From: Bdellovibrio sp. KM01
Lineage (GTDB): Bacteria > Bdellovibrionota > Bdellovibrionia > Bdellovibrionales > Bdellovibrionaceae
Assembly: GCF_013752535.1 (NCBI RefSeq)
Contig: NZ_CP058348.1
Span: 1,426,001-1,490,000, forward strand
Direction: 5' to 3'
Length of the DNA: 64,000 nucleotides
Within the stretch, counting starts at the first letter, position 1; every line of letters starts with the position of its first letter. Shown piece after piece: positions 1 to 7,810 of the stretch. Position numbers and translations under genes: made by a program. Below the pieces are notes generated by a model. That model did no database searches and had not been told where the DNA came from. It was given only the letters and a program-made list of their open reading frames with translations.

Positions 1-1429
1 TTTCAGCCAAGCAAATGCCTAAGCCTAAGCTGTCCTCTTTTTCCAAAAGTGTTTTGCACGTAAGTCCCTGGGCGCATGTCCAACCACTGAAGGATGGATC
101 TTTACCTGTCGAACAATGTGCACCCCAACCGTTCATTAAGCCCGTGCCGATAAGTTTTTGAGAACGGCGCTCCTGAGGGCGGGCGGCAAAGCCGCGGGAG
201 TAGTCGATCTTTTCGTTTCGCGCAAAAGCATCGACGATTTCGCGACGACGAGCCAAGTCCCCCATAAAATGGGCTGAACCGGGAAGGAAGACCGAGTTGC
301 CAGCATATTTTCCTTGAGGGTCACGGCCGGTGAAATGAAAGCCACCAATGGCCCGTGTTTGATGGCAGCCCACGCAAGTGGATTCATTTAGACGGCGTAA
401 AAGTGCGGTGCTGGATTTGATGTTCTCAAGATTTTGCGAATGAATTGAATCTGTTGCTGCAGATGGGAGCAAGCCATAGAACAGACGGTTGCCGGAACGG
501 TTGATGCCACCTGGGGCAATGGAAATAGCGCTTTTTGCGAGGAATTTTTTAGGCAGAATCATCGTGCCGTCATCAATCGTTTTTAGATTTTGTGGGTCCT
601 TGATCCAGGCCACAAGTTCGCTCATAAGGGAGGGCTCAGCTTGCAAACGAGCGCGGTCGATTTGGTTTTCCAAAGTCGTTTCTGCGAAACCTTTGCCAGT
701 CCATTCGTAAGCTTTAAGCAGGTATTCTGCATGGCCACCAAAATCGGGACGCTCAGAAGCGGCCATTCGAGAGATCTGCATATTGATCTCTAGATCTTTT
801 AACTGGGCAGGATTGAATACGGCCGGATTCAATGGGCCAGACGTCAAAATATCCTGAGCCGTGGATTCAGAAGTCACAGTCTGCCAACGTTGAGCGATAC
901 CCAAGCAACCTTGCTGAGAATTTCTGCTGCCTTGGTGAAGAAGCAAATTGATGGTGATCGGCAGACGAGAAGCGACGTTCACGCCTTGGCTTTCCACCAT
1001 ATAGGCCAAGCGATAGATGAAACGAATTTCGCCACAGTAGTTTGGATTTTTATAACCCACATCCATGCGATTGATCACGCCGACCAAAGCAAAACGGGCG
1101 CGAGCATGGGTGAGATAATTTAAATCAAAAAGTCTTTGTCCAAACGCCAAACCCACACCAGAGGTGGGGTTGTTTTTTTGATAGATATCCATTTCAGTTC
1201 TTAAACTATCCAAAATCACTTTGAAGTTGGTTTTAGAAAGAACTGAATTATCGACCACGCCTAATTTTTGACCTGGATTGACCAAATCAGCCAAAGCGAA
1301 TCCTTGGGACTCGAGAGATTTTAAAACCTCGGGCTTAGAAATGCTGAGTGCATTTTCTAAATTTTCGGCGGCCTGAACCGTTGCCGAAAATAAAAGGATC
1401 GTAAAAAGGCGAAGAAGTGAGTGAGTCAT
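1..1429 (-). CDS. Exported CxxCH-motif protein, 3' end cut by window edge
   Basis: An open frame of at least 476 codons runs leftward from ATG 1429-1427 off the window. The first 20 residues form a Sec-type signal (hydrophobic LLRLFTILLFSA, then VQA before AENLEN), so the product should be periplasmic or surface-exposed. Residues 352-356 read CVGCH, a c-type haem attachment motif, followed by QTRAIGGFHF. Only one such motif is visible, and several other Cys residues near the truncated end could form disulfides. I recognise no named family. The start lies one base from the stop of the upstream peptidase-like gene, so the two should be cotranscribed and probably translationally coupled. The CxxCH could instead be a metal or disulfide site; haem attachment is inference. 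Confidence 0.8.
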   Translation of the reverse strand, partial: MTHSLLRLFTILLFSATVQAAENLENALSISKPEVLKSLESQGFALADLVNPGQKLGVVDNSVLSKTNFKVILDSLRTEMDIYQKNNPTSGVGLAFGQRLFDLNYLTHARARFALVGVINRMDVGYKNPNYCGEIRFIYRLAYMVESQGVNVASRLPITINLLLHQGSRNSQQGCLGIAQRWQTVTSESTAQDILTSGPLNPAVFNPAQLKDLEINMQISRMAASERPDFGGHAEYLLKAYEWTGKGFAETTLENQIDRARLQAEPSLMSELVAWIKDPQNLKTIDDGTMILPKKFLAKSAISIAPGGINRSGNRLFYGLLPSAATDSIHSQNLENIKSSTALLRRLNESTCVGCHQTRAIGGFHFTGRDPQGKYAGNSVFLPGSAHFMGDLARRREIVDAFARNEKIDYSRGFAARPQERRSQKLIGTGLMNGWGAHCSTGKDPSFSGWTCAQGLTCKTLLEKEDSLGLGICLAE

Positions 1430-1430
1430 A

Positions 1431-2609
1431 TTACAAACCATCCGCTTGCAGGGCTCTGAATCCATTTAAAAGGTGCAAGTATTCCTGTGCCAACGTGCTG
1501 GAGTTTTTAGATACCCGGTTCGTCACTTGGCACGTGTGATCATCACAAGTCATCACCGACTGACAAGACTTCATGGAACAGCTTAACTGAGCATCGTTTA
1601 CCACGAAGGAAATCAGCATATTGCCACGGCCCGCTTCGATTTCATCAAGGGCTTTGTAACACTCGTCCACAGTTTTTCTGGTTTTATAAACGGGGCACAA
1701 CCACTCTTTGGCTACTTGGCTAAATTCAGCTGCACTGGAGTTGCGTTGCAGAGATCTTTCTGCCAGGAAACCGTAAAGGGATGCTGCCATCGCTTTTTGA
1801 CAGTCTCTTTCGTTCAATTGGCAGAAGAATTTGTAATGGCTAAGCAGAGGGCCCTGGAAATTGCCCCATTTGCCAGCATAGTGTGAAAACATCGTCCGCA
1901 TACGAAGGCAGCCACCTTCGGAACATTTCACATTAAAATCAGGATTGAAAGTGGCCCAGTCTTGATTGGGGGCGCGGTTTTCCTCGTCGACATAAAAATG
2001 ACCGTCGCTGTGCAGGCGTTCAAAGCGAGTCCCGGTGAAAGACCCCGCGACGGCGATGTTCCATTTGTGTGAAAGATTCTGCGCATTCAGCCAACCGCTG
2101 TTGCAACCATGAATGATGGCAAAAGCATCAGGAGCAAAGTGGCTGGCAATGGATGCCACGATTGGCTCACGGAAATCAAAACGGAATCCCAAACCATCCG
2201 CTTGAGTGCCCAGTGAAGGGGAGTTGTGACCAAAGAATTCCAAGGAACGGATGTTATTGAACTTAAGAATCTCTTTCGAGCCTGATTGTGTTTCAAGTTT
2301 TACGTCATTGCTGATTACAAACGTCCAACCACTTTTTGAAAGGGCCGCGGCGTTGTAAGCATTTTCCAGAACTGAAATCAAAACGATTTGATCTTGCGGG
2401 AAGTTTCGTTTGTAAAGCTGGGCGCGTCCCAAAGCTGTTAATTGGGGCTGAATCCCTAAATCAGTTCCACGACCCGATAACAAAATTCTGACGCTTTTAT
2501 TATAGTCGATGGAACCTTGCTGTGTCGGCACCGCTATAAAGTACGCTTGAGCCTGGGAAAGCGTCGTCAAAGAAATAATGAATGCGAAAAAAGCGAAGAT
2601 GGTTTTCAT
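1431..2609 (-). CDS. Secreted clan CD-like cysteine peptidase candidate (CHAT/DUF4347-like)
   Basis: A 392-residue protein with a clear signal peptide (MKTIFAFFAFIISLTTLSQA, cut near residue 20-22). The middle contains FFGHNSP with His128 and, 41 residues later, IIHGCNSGW with Cys169, followed by IAVAGSFTGT. This order (beta strand, G-H, beta strand, G-C, then a V-A-x-S...TG strand) resembles caspase-fold clan CD peptidases and the DUF4347 family. The C-terminal half is Cys-rich (about a dozen), fitting disulfide bonding outside the cytoplasm. The start overlaps the stop of the upstream Tat-type gene by four bases (ATGA), and one base separates its stop from the CxxCH gene. Proteolytic activity is inference; the protein could be a non-catalytic relative. 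Confidence 0.8.
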   Translation of the reverse strand: MKTIFAFFAFIISLTTLSQAQAYFIAVPTQQGSIDYNKSVRILLSGRGTDLGIQPQLTALGRAQLYKRNFPQDQIVLISVLENAYNAAALSKSGWTFVISNDVKLETQSGSKEILKFNNIRSLEFFGHNSPSLGTQADGLGFRFDFREPIVASIASHFAPDAFAIIHGCNSGWLNAQNLSHKWNIAVAGSFTGTRFERLHSDGHFYVDEENRAPNQDWATFNPDFNVKCSEGGCLRMRTMFSHYAGKWGNFQGPLLSHYKFFCQLNERDCQKAMAASLYGFLAERSLQRNSSAAEFSQVAKEWLCPVYKTRKTVDECYKALDEIEAGRGNMLISFVVNDAQLSCSMKSCQSVMTCDDHTCQVTNRVSKNSSTLAQEYLHLLNGFRALQADGL

Positions 2610-3070
2610 ATATGTTCCTTTGCCGCTTGTTTGCGAAGAGTTGCCAAAGTCATAGGGGAGGCCGAGATTATAAAGTTGTGCACGTAGTTTCCGCTCGCTG
2701 AGATCACGCGGATTTCGACATTTTTTTCACCAGCCGCAATAGCCAAAAGTTTGGCTTGGCTGATTTTGACATTGTGGGAATGAGTGCTCAGGGCTTTGGG
2801 ATCCAAACGGGTTTGTTCAATAAAGGCTTTAAAGCCTTCAGCGTCATATGAATCCTGATCCACTGGAGTTGTCTTTAAAATGATTCCTTCAGCAGGTGGC
2901 TGGAGCAGTGTCTTGATCGGGATCGTCAAGGAATGGAAATGTTCAAAAAACGGGGAGTCTTGAGTCTCAAAAGAGAACTCACCCAAGTGAGCAACGCAAA
3001 GAGAACCCAATTCAGCCGAAAGGGCTGTGAAGTTGTTCCAACTAAGGAAGTCGCGACGTGAAAGACCCAT
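2606..3070 (-). CDS. Tat-type exported protein of unknown function, paralogue 2
   Basis: 154 residues starting at ATG 3070 (MGLSRRDFLSW). The frame extends further upstream, but only into the neighbouring gene. SRRDFL resembles a twin-arginine export motif, though the following hydrophobic stretch is weak. The mature part aligns with the adjacent upstream gene: shared features are FHxLxIP, a PP pair, DQxSxD, FI..T.LD, an HSH triad, GEK.V.I.V, and GN..H.F near the end. I do not recognise the family. Conserved His residues could bind a metal or cofactor, which would suit Tat export of a folded protein. It ends in a four-base overlap with the peptidase-like gene, so it belongs to the same operon. 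Confidence 0.8.
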   Translation of the reverse strand: MGLSRRDFLSWNNFTALSAELGSLCVAHLGEFSFETQDSPFFEHFHSLTIPIKTLLQPPAEGIILKTTPVDQDSYDAEGFKAFIEQTRLDPKALSTHSHNVKISQAKLLAIAAGEKNVEIRVISASGNYVHNFIISASPMTLATLRKQAAKEHI

Positions 3071-3071
3071 A

Positions 3072-3560
3072 TTATTTTCCTGCGCGACCGCGTTGGATTT
3101 TAACTTGGGCAGAGCGCGAGGCCGTAAAGTAGAAGTAGTGGGCAATATTGCCCTTCGGGGTCATGACGGTGATTTTGACTTCTTTTTCGCCGCTGGCGAT
3201 GCGCTCAAGTTCATCCTTTGTGAAAATAACTGCGTGGGAGTGAACTCGAAGGCTGGCACCATCAAGCCCGGTTTCTTTGATAAATTCATTAAAGGCTTTT
3301 TCATCTAATGAAGCCTGATCAAGTACACTTGTACGTGTCGTGTAGCCATTTTCTGGCGGTGCAATCAAAACAGAAACCGGAATTGCCAGGATATGAAAAT
3401 GTTCATAACGGGCAAAGTAAGTTGCTTCGGCCGTTACCTGGTCCATGCGAACGAGGCACGTGTCATCGGCTTTTGCTGCTTCCAACGCAAGTGACTTATT
3501 GGACAAGGCTAAGGCTGCGCCCGCCACTGTGGTATTTTTTAAAAAGTTACGTCTGTTCAT
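3072..3560 (-). CDS. Tat-type exported protein of unknown function, paralogue 1
   Basis: First gene of the four-gene cassette. ATG 3560 is preferred, giving MNRRNFLKNTTVAGAALALS, a good Tat signal with a twin Arg, FLK and a hydrophobic Ala/Leu-rich stretch; an in-frame GTG at 3581 would add seven residues. The protein is about 162 residues with a mature region paralogous to the next gene (FHILAIP, PPENG, DQASLDEKAF, HSH, GEKEVKITV). A tandem duplication best explains the pair. Its stop is one base from the start of paralogue 2. Function unknown; the Tat signal suggests export in a folded, possibly metal-bound state. Confidence 0.8.
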   Translation of the reverse strand: MNRRNFLKNTTVAGAALALSNKSLALEAAKADDTCLVRMDQVTAEATYFARYEHFHILAIPVSVLIAPPENGYTTRTSVLDQASLDEKAFNEFIKETGLDGASLRVHSHAVIFTKDELERIASGEKEVKITVMTPKGNIAHYFYFTASRSAQVKIQRGRAGK

Positions 3561-3669
3561 AGGAAGGTTTTTACCAGACACCCTAGGAATCAGATAATTG
3601 TTTCAGTTTATAGTGGTGCCCAATGGTTACCACGAAAGAAGTACAAGGTGGTGACTAAGACTTTAACAC

Positions 3670-4332
3670 TTAGATTTCGCGCTTTATCTGCGCCAGGTAC
3701 GATTTGATAAAGGCCACCCGATGTTCGGCTTCTTTTTTTGCGGTGTCAGTGTTCAGGTGGTCCATCAGTTTAAATAGTTTTTGATAGAAGTGGTCGATGC
3801 CATAGTTCTTGTCATCCAGATCACGTTTTTCAGCCCAAGGGTCCTCTTCAGAATAGAAAGGGCGACTCATCAGGGAGCTCGTCGCAAAACAACGGGCAAT
3901 TCCAATTGCTCCCAAGGAGTCCAGGCGGTCGGCATCTTGAACGATTTTAGCCTCGAGTGTTGTGGGCTTAATGTTAGCACTATAGCTGTGGGCTTCAATC
4001 GCATGACGAATGTCTTCGAGATACTGTTCAGGATATTCCACAGACTTTAGGTATTCGACAGTTGCTTCGGCGGAAAGGGCTGAGGCATAGGGTCTGCGCG
4101 GATCGCCTTTGGGCACATTGATAAAGTCATGAAAGAAAGCTGCCGGCATGACTATTTCCCAGCGACCTTTCTCGGCGTCGCACAAAGTTTTTGCGGTATT
4201 TACGACACGTTGAATGTGCAGGAAGTCGTGTGCAGGATCGGAATGGGGGTAAAGCACTCGGGCCTTATTTTTAAAGAGATGGAACCATTTATTTTCGTCA
4301 AAGTCTGAATGCTTTTGATTCATGATTTCCAT
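3670..4332 (-). CDS. HD-domain phosphohydrolase (YedJ/YpgQ-like)
   Basis: 220 residues with the full HD-superfamily signature: H in DPAHDFLHIQRV (about residue 40), the HD pair in AAFFHDFINVP, a third His in IEAHSYSA, and a late Asp in VQDADRLDSLGAIG. That last motif is typical of the YedJ/YpgQ/PF01966 group of soluble metal-dependent phosphohydrolases, usually about 200-220 residues. The natural substrate is not deducible from sequence. ATG 4332 is followed by an in-frame ATG at 4323 that may be the true start. It lies 15 bases downstream of the papain-like gene on the same strand and is probably cotranscribed. Confidence 0.9.
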   Translation of the reverse strand: MEIMNQKHSDFDENKWFHLFKNKARVLYPHSDPAHDFLHIQRVVNTAKTLCDAEKGRWEIVMPAAFFHDFINVPKGDPRRPYASALSAEATVEYLKSVEYPEQYLEDIRHAIEAHSYSANIKPTTLEAKIVQDADRLDSLGAIGIARCFATSSLMSRPFYSEEDPWAEKRDLDDKNYGIDHFYQKLFKLMDHLNTDTAKKEAEHRVAFIKSYLAQIKREI

Positions 4333-4346
4333 CTCTTAAGTTTGAA

Positions 4347-5177
4347 TTACGGATTCACACGTTTCACGGAAGGAGAGGTAAACTTGTCAAAATACGCGTA
4401 CAGAGGTTGATCTGAGAACTCGTCGACATGGTCAAAAGTCACGTATCCGTAACCTCGGTCACCCCATTTTGGTCCCCACGAGTTTTTGAACATAAATGCG
4501 CGTCTTTCCGTGTTGTATCCAACTAGCAAGACAGCGTGACCCGCGCAAGCAATTTGGCCACTGGCGCATTGCTCAGCGATTTCTTTATTCATCGTGAATG
4601 TACCTTTGGTATCGTTGATATGAGGGATGGCAACGTTCAAAGTAATGACCACAGAACGGTTTTGTTTAATTTGTTCCATCGCCAGTTCGGACCATGAACG
4701 CGATGAGTGTCTTTTGGAAATTTCTTTGAACTTCAAACTTCGGTAACTGACCTTTGGAATTTTCTTTTGGCGCAAATCATAGAAGGACATTTGACCGGCA
4801 CTGAATGGCTGGGTGAAATTCAGACTTTCTTTTTGATATGGCAATTGGTCTTCTTCATAAAGGTAAAGATCGTTTTGCAAGCTCGCCATAATGTCGTAAG
4901 TGTTTCCAAATTCAACTTCCGGGCGCCAGGCATTGATGATTTTATGACGGAAGATTTCGAACTCTTCGGAAATGTCATAGTCCTCACCCGTTAATGTTTT
5001 AAATGCACTTTCCACGGCCGCAGAGACAGCAAAGTAAGCGCAAGTATTACGTCTTTCCTGGTCCTTAACGGGAGTCTGCAAGTGAGTCAGAATAGTTTCT
5101 TCGGCTTTGGCGTCTTTGACATAAACCGAACACAGCAAAGCTGCCGTAAAAAAGAGAGTGCGAATCACAAATGTCAT
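4347..5177 (-). CDS. Secreted C1 (papain-family) cysteine peptidase
   Basis: 276 residues with an N-terminal signal (VIRTLFFTAALLCSVYVKDAKA). The papain triad is complete: KDQERRNTCAYFAVSAA supplies the oxyanion Gln and catalytic Cys, CAGHAVLLVGYN the His, and FKNSWGPKWGDRGYGYV the Asn with the classical NSWG...GYG block. No long inhibitory propeptide is evident; only about 25 residues separate the signal from the Cys region. Expected role: periplasmic or extracellular endopeptidase. It sits in a run of secreted hydrolases (subtilisin at 6411-7346, peptidase-like gene at 1431-2609), which fits a predatory life style, but that role is inference. Confidence 0.92.
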   Translation of the reverse strand: MTFVIRTLFFTAALLCSVYVKDAKAEETILTHLQTPVKDQERRNTCAYFAVSAAVESAFKTLTGEDYDISEEFEIFRHKIINAWRPEVEFGNTYDIMASLQNDLYLYEEDQLPYQKESLNFTQPFSAGQMSFYDLRQKKIPKVSYRSLKFKEISKRHSSRSWSELAMEQIKQNRSVVITLNVAIPHINDTKGTFTMNKEIAEQCASGQIACAGHAVLLVGYNTERRAFMFKNSWGPKWGDRGYGYVTFDHVDEFSDQPLYAYFDKFTSPSVKRVNP

Positions 5178-5322
5178 TTTAATTCCTTCGTATTAAATAA
5201 TCGCCGAGTGATTTTGCAAACTTGCTGCCAGATGAAGGCGAATTGAGAGGGCTCTGACAAAGGAAATCACATTTGTGAAGATAATTATTACCTGTGTGTT
5301 TAAGGTTTCACCACGAGGGAAA

Positions 5323-5646
5323 TTATTCGGCCTCCGGTAGATTGACCAGGCTTTGCGACTCATCCCATGGCTGCCACAGAGCGACTTTGTGTCCATCCGG
5401 ATCATAAATCCACGCGAATTTTCCGCGTTCATTTTCGTCGACGTAGTCAATGATGCGAACACCAGCCTCTGCCAGGGAGCCGATCAGGGGAGCCAGGTTT
5501 TGAATGCGAAATATTGTAGTTTCGGGTAGGTCTTCATTCTCCTGAAAATGTTCTTCCATAAATCCGCCATTGAGATCACGATGAAGATGAAGTTTTTCTT
5601 CGTACCAACGATTCAATGCTTCGGGTCTTTGAATGAAGTTTTCCAT
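5323..5646 (-). CDS. Short VOC (glyoxalase/bleomycin-resistance) family protein
   Basis: 107 residues matching one VOC module: RPEALNRWYEEKLHL is the first helix, and FAWIYDPDGHKVALWQPW is the hallmark last strand with metal-ligand-like DPDG...W. The first beta strand usually found before PEALxxWY is almost absent. Three codons upstream of the ATG lies an in-frame TAG (5653-5655), with coding-like residues beyond it. The gene is therefore either naturally short or has lost its first strand to a nonsense mutation. Substrate unknown. Its stop is about 145 bases downstream-facing of the papain-like gene start on the same strand. Confidence 0.75.
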   Translation of the reverse strand: MENFIQRPEALNRWYEEKLHLHRDLNGGFMEEHFQENEDLPETTIFRIQNLAPLIGSLAEAGVRIIDYVDENERGKFAWIYDPDGHKVALWQPWDESQSLVNLPEAE

Positions 5647-5715
5647 ATGGATCTATTTTCCGTCACGGATTTGTGGTGAACAAGACCAGTCTTTGCTGCA
5701 TGCTTAGTGGCAAGA

Positions 5716-6402
5716 TTAAGACCTAAAAATTGTGAAATGATCAAAGACTTGAGGCTCGTTTATTTCAGAAAGCCAAGGATGAGATTGAAAAATGCGGTGG
5801 CGAATATAACGTCCTCGTGCCACCACTTGAATGCTGCGTTTTTTAGCGATTTGCTTCAGATCTTCCAAAGTTTTGTCGACTGCTGGAGCGCTGCCAAAAT
5901 CGAAAATAAAATAATAGTCTGCAAGGACCGGTACAAACTGGGGATCCGTCAGATCTTGGGTTTTAATAGCCGCGAGAGGGTAATTGAATTTTTTTAAGAT
6001 TCGATTGCCTTCATCCACACGCTCGGCCACCAGTTCGTACCCGGTGAATTTTACGCCGGGATAATGTTTGCCCACCACAAAAGCCATGCGACCATACCCA
6101 CATCCAAGATCCACGATGTGCTGGCCGTCTTGAGGTTTCAATAGTTCTAAAATCGTTCGTATTTCAGTGTAAGGTGTCTGCAGAGCCTGAACCGGAAGTC
6201 CTCGCCAAAAATTCACCGGGATGTTTTCATCCGCTTGAACATTGTAGTCCTGAGATTTCAGCAAAGCTTGTTCAATTTCTGCGGTTTTAAATCCCAACCA
6301 CTCATCAACGACGACTGAATGTTCCTGAGCTTCTTGATAAGTGTGCTCGTCATCGGTGATCAGTGGGTAGGGCCCGTCAGGGTTGAAATCAATCTTGCTC
6401 AA
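5716..6402 (-). CDS. Class I SAM-dependent methyltransferase
   Basis: 228 residues. Motif I is clear at IVDLGCGYGRMAFVVG (about residues 95-110), followed by the acidic-loop motif TGYELVAERVDEG, in a Rossmann-like methyltransferase fold. The N-terminal 80 residues, with GPYPLITDDEHTYQ and NFWRGLPVQALQTPY, are not a domain I know. Downstream DYYFIFDFGSAPAVDKTLEDL fits motif II/III. Substrate cannot be named. It starts eight bases after the subtilisin gene stop on the same strand, so the two probably share a transcript. Confidence 0.85.
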   Translation of the reverse strand: MSKIDFNPDGPYPLITDDEHTYQEAQEHSVVVDEWLGFKTAEIEQALLKSQDYNVQADENIPVNFWRGLPVQALQTPYTEIRTILELLKPQDGQHIVDLGCGYGRMAFVVGKHYPGVKFTGYELVAERVDEGNRILKKFNYPLAAIKTQDLTDPQFVPVLADYYFIFDFGSAPAVDKTLEDLKQIAKKRSIQVVARGRYIRHRIFQSHPWLSEINEPQVFDHFTIFRS

Positions 6403-6410
6403 TAACTCCG

Positions 6411-7346
6411 TTATAGGCTTGAGATATCATTCTGTAAAGCGGTAATCCTGACGTTGGATTTCAGCTTGCCTGCCAAGGACCGATCGCGAATACCTTCTGT
6501 TTCTAATTTCAATTTAATCAATTCAGGATCGCGCAAAGTTGGGTTTTGCAACATGAGGGCGGCAGCAAGTCCGGTCACCCAAGCCGTCGCCTGCGAAGTT
6601 CCTGTCATCATCCCAAATTGGCCACCGGGCAGGGAAGAGTATACGTTCTTGCCCGGGGCCGCGATATCTACACTTTGCGAACCATAATTACTGCTGTCGA
6701 TAAGATGACGATCCGAATCCATGGCTGCGACAGAGATAATATTTTTAAGCTTATAGCCAGCAGGATAGTAACCCAATTTATCGGTATCACGACCGTCATT
6801 ACCGGCGGCAGCGACAAAGAGAATTCCTTTCTCTTGAGCTTCACGGATAGCCTGCTCTTCCAGAGCACTGCGTGTGTCCCCGCCGCCGGAGTAGTTGATA
6901 ATATCGGCCTTCATTTTGATCGCATACCGAATTGCACGAACGGTATTGAGCAAGTTGACTCGGCCACTTTGTTCTGGATCGTAATATTTTAAGACCATGA
7001 ATTTCACTCGCGAAGACAGGGTCCTTTGGCGAATAATACCCGCGATATGCGTGCCATGCCCGTGACTGTCACTGACATCGCTATTTTCAGAAACAAAATT
7101 CCATCCATGGAGGTCCCCGGCATATCCGTTGCCATCGTTATCTAAGCCATTGGTTTTTTCTTTGGGATTCACCCACAAGTTGTCTTTAATAAGTGGGTGA
7201 TTGACATCGATTCCGGTGTCGATGATTGCGATGACGATGTCTTTATCAGGGTCGGTCGTGCGGGGTTGAGCAACGGAAGACCATAAAAATGGTGTTGCTG
7301 AGAGAATTCCAAAAAATGATTTCTGAAGTAAGTTAAGTGATCTCAT
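6411..7346 (-). CDS. Secreted S8 (subtilisin-family) serine peptidase
   Basis: The subtilisin triad is complete: Asp in IAIIDTGIDVNHP, His in DSHGHGTHIAGI, Ser in MMTGTSQATAWVTGL, with the oxyanion Asn in FVAAAGNDGRD. ATG 7346 is chosen over upstream in-frame starts (7370, 7397) because it gives a signal peptide (MRSLNLLQKSFFGILSATPF) and follows a GGGGG ribosome-binding run. There is no room for a long I9 propeptide between signal and catalytic domain (the Asp lies about 40 residues in), so maturation may differ from classical subtilisins. About 311 residues. The region upstream (7347-7576) shows no gene and presumably holds its promoter. Confidence 0.92.
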   Translation of the reverse strand: MRSLNLLQKSFFGILSATPFLWSSVAQPRTTDPDKDIVIAIIDTGIDVNHPLIKDNLWVNPKEKTNGLDNDGNGYAGDLHGWNFVSENSDVSDSHGHGTHIAGIIRQRTLSSRVKFMVLKYYDPEQSGRVNLLNTVRAIRYAIKMKADIINYSGGGDTRSALEEQAIREAQEKGILFVAAAGNDGRDTDKLGYYPAGYKLKNIISVAAMDSDRHLIDSSNYGSQSVDIAAPGKNVYSSLPGGQFGMMTGTSQATAWVTGLAAALMLQNPTLRDPELIKLKLETEGIRDRSLAGKLKSNVRITALQNDISSL

Positions 7347-7576
7347 GTCTGCCCCCGTGAATAGGGACATTGCATTTGGCGGGCCAGGTATAAGCAAATC
7401 TAATGCGGTCTCATCCGGAGATTTGTCACTTGTGTTTAGAAATCGCTATACAGGGTCTGAGGGCGTTTCAGGTGTCTAAAAGGCGACATACATAGACAAC
7501 TTTTATACAGGGGTTCATAAGTTCGTCTTTTTCGACCCCTAGAATTGCTTATGATGGAACAGTCTTTATCGCGGGG

Positions 7577-7760
7577 ATTGAAGTCCCCCTTGGATCTGTC
7601 TTAGTCCCATCCGCCTGGGGATGCTCACTTCGCGACACGCCATCCGGGCTCAGCCGTGGCCCGCCAGCGGCGGGTGCGCGCCATCGTGGCGCCCACGGAG
7701 GTCGCTTCGTGGGCATCCCCAGTCGGCTGTGCCTAAGCCAGCTCCAAGGGGGCCTTCAAT
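7577..7760. repeat. Long palindromic element, copy 1 (core shared with 35169-35354)
   Basis: A 184-base imperfect inverted repeat. The left arm from ATTGAAGTCCCCCTTGGA (7577) pairs with the right arm ending at 7760; roughly four of five positions match over about 60 bases. The centre (7631-7705) contains smaller hairpins, CCCGCC-AGC-GGCGGG and GCGCCA-TCG-TGGCGC. The central core recurs inverted at 35225-35296. It lies between the divergent subtilisin and msrC genes, ending about 50 bases before msrC. A transcript would fold into a long rod. I see no transposase or tRNA nearby. A non-autonomous mobile element or structured RNA are both possible. Confidence 0.8.
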
Positions 7761-7810
7761 TTCGTAATTGCGTTGTTCATTCTCTTGGAGATTGTGGTAG
7801 AACGGCTGGT

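Noticed and set aside
136-387. 83-residue minus-strand frame
   Set aside because: Overlaps, in another frame, the CxxCH gene whose frame is unbroken for 476 codons.
6546-6992. 148-residue plus-strand frame
   Set aside because: Antisense of the subtilisin gene, whose full triad is present.
7709-7810. N-terminal extension of msrC
   Set aside because: Falls into the palindromic repeat and does not match the family; ATG 7811 fits.
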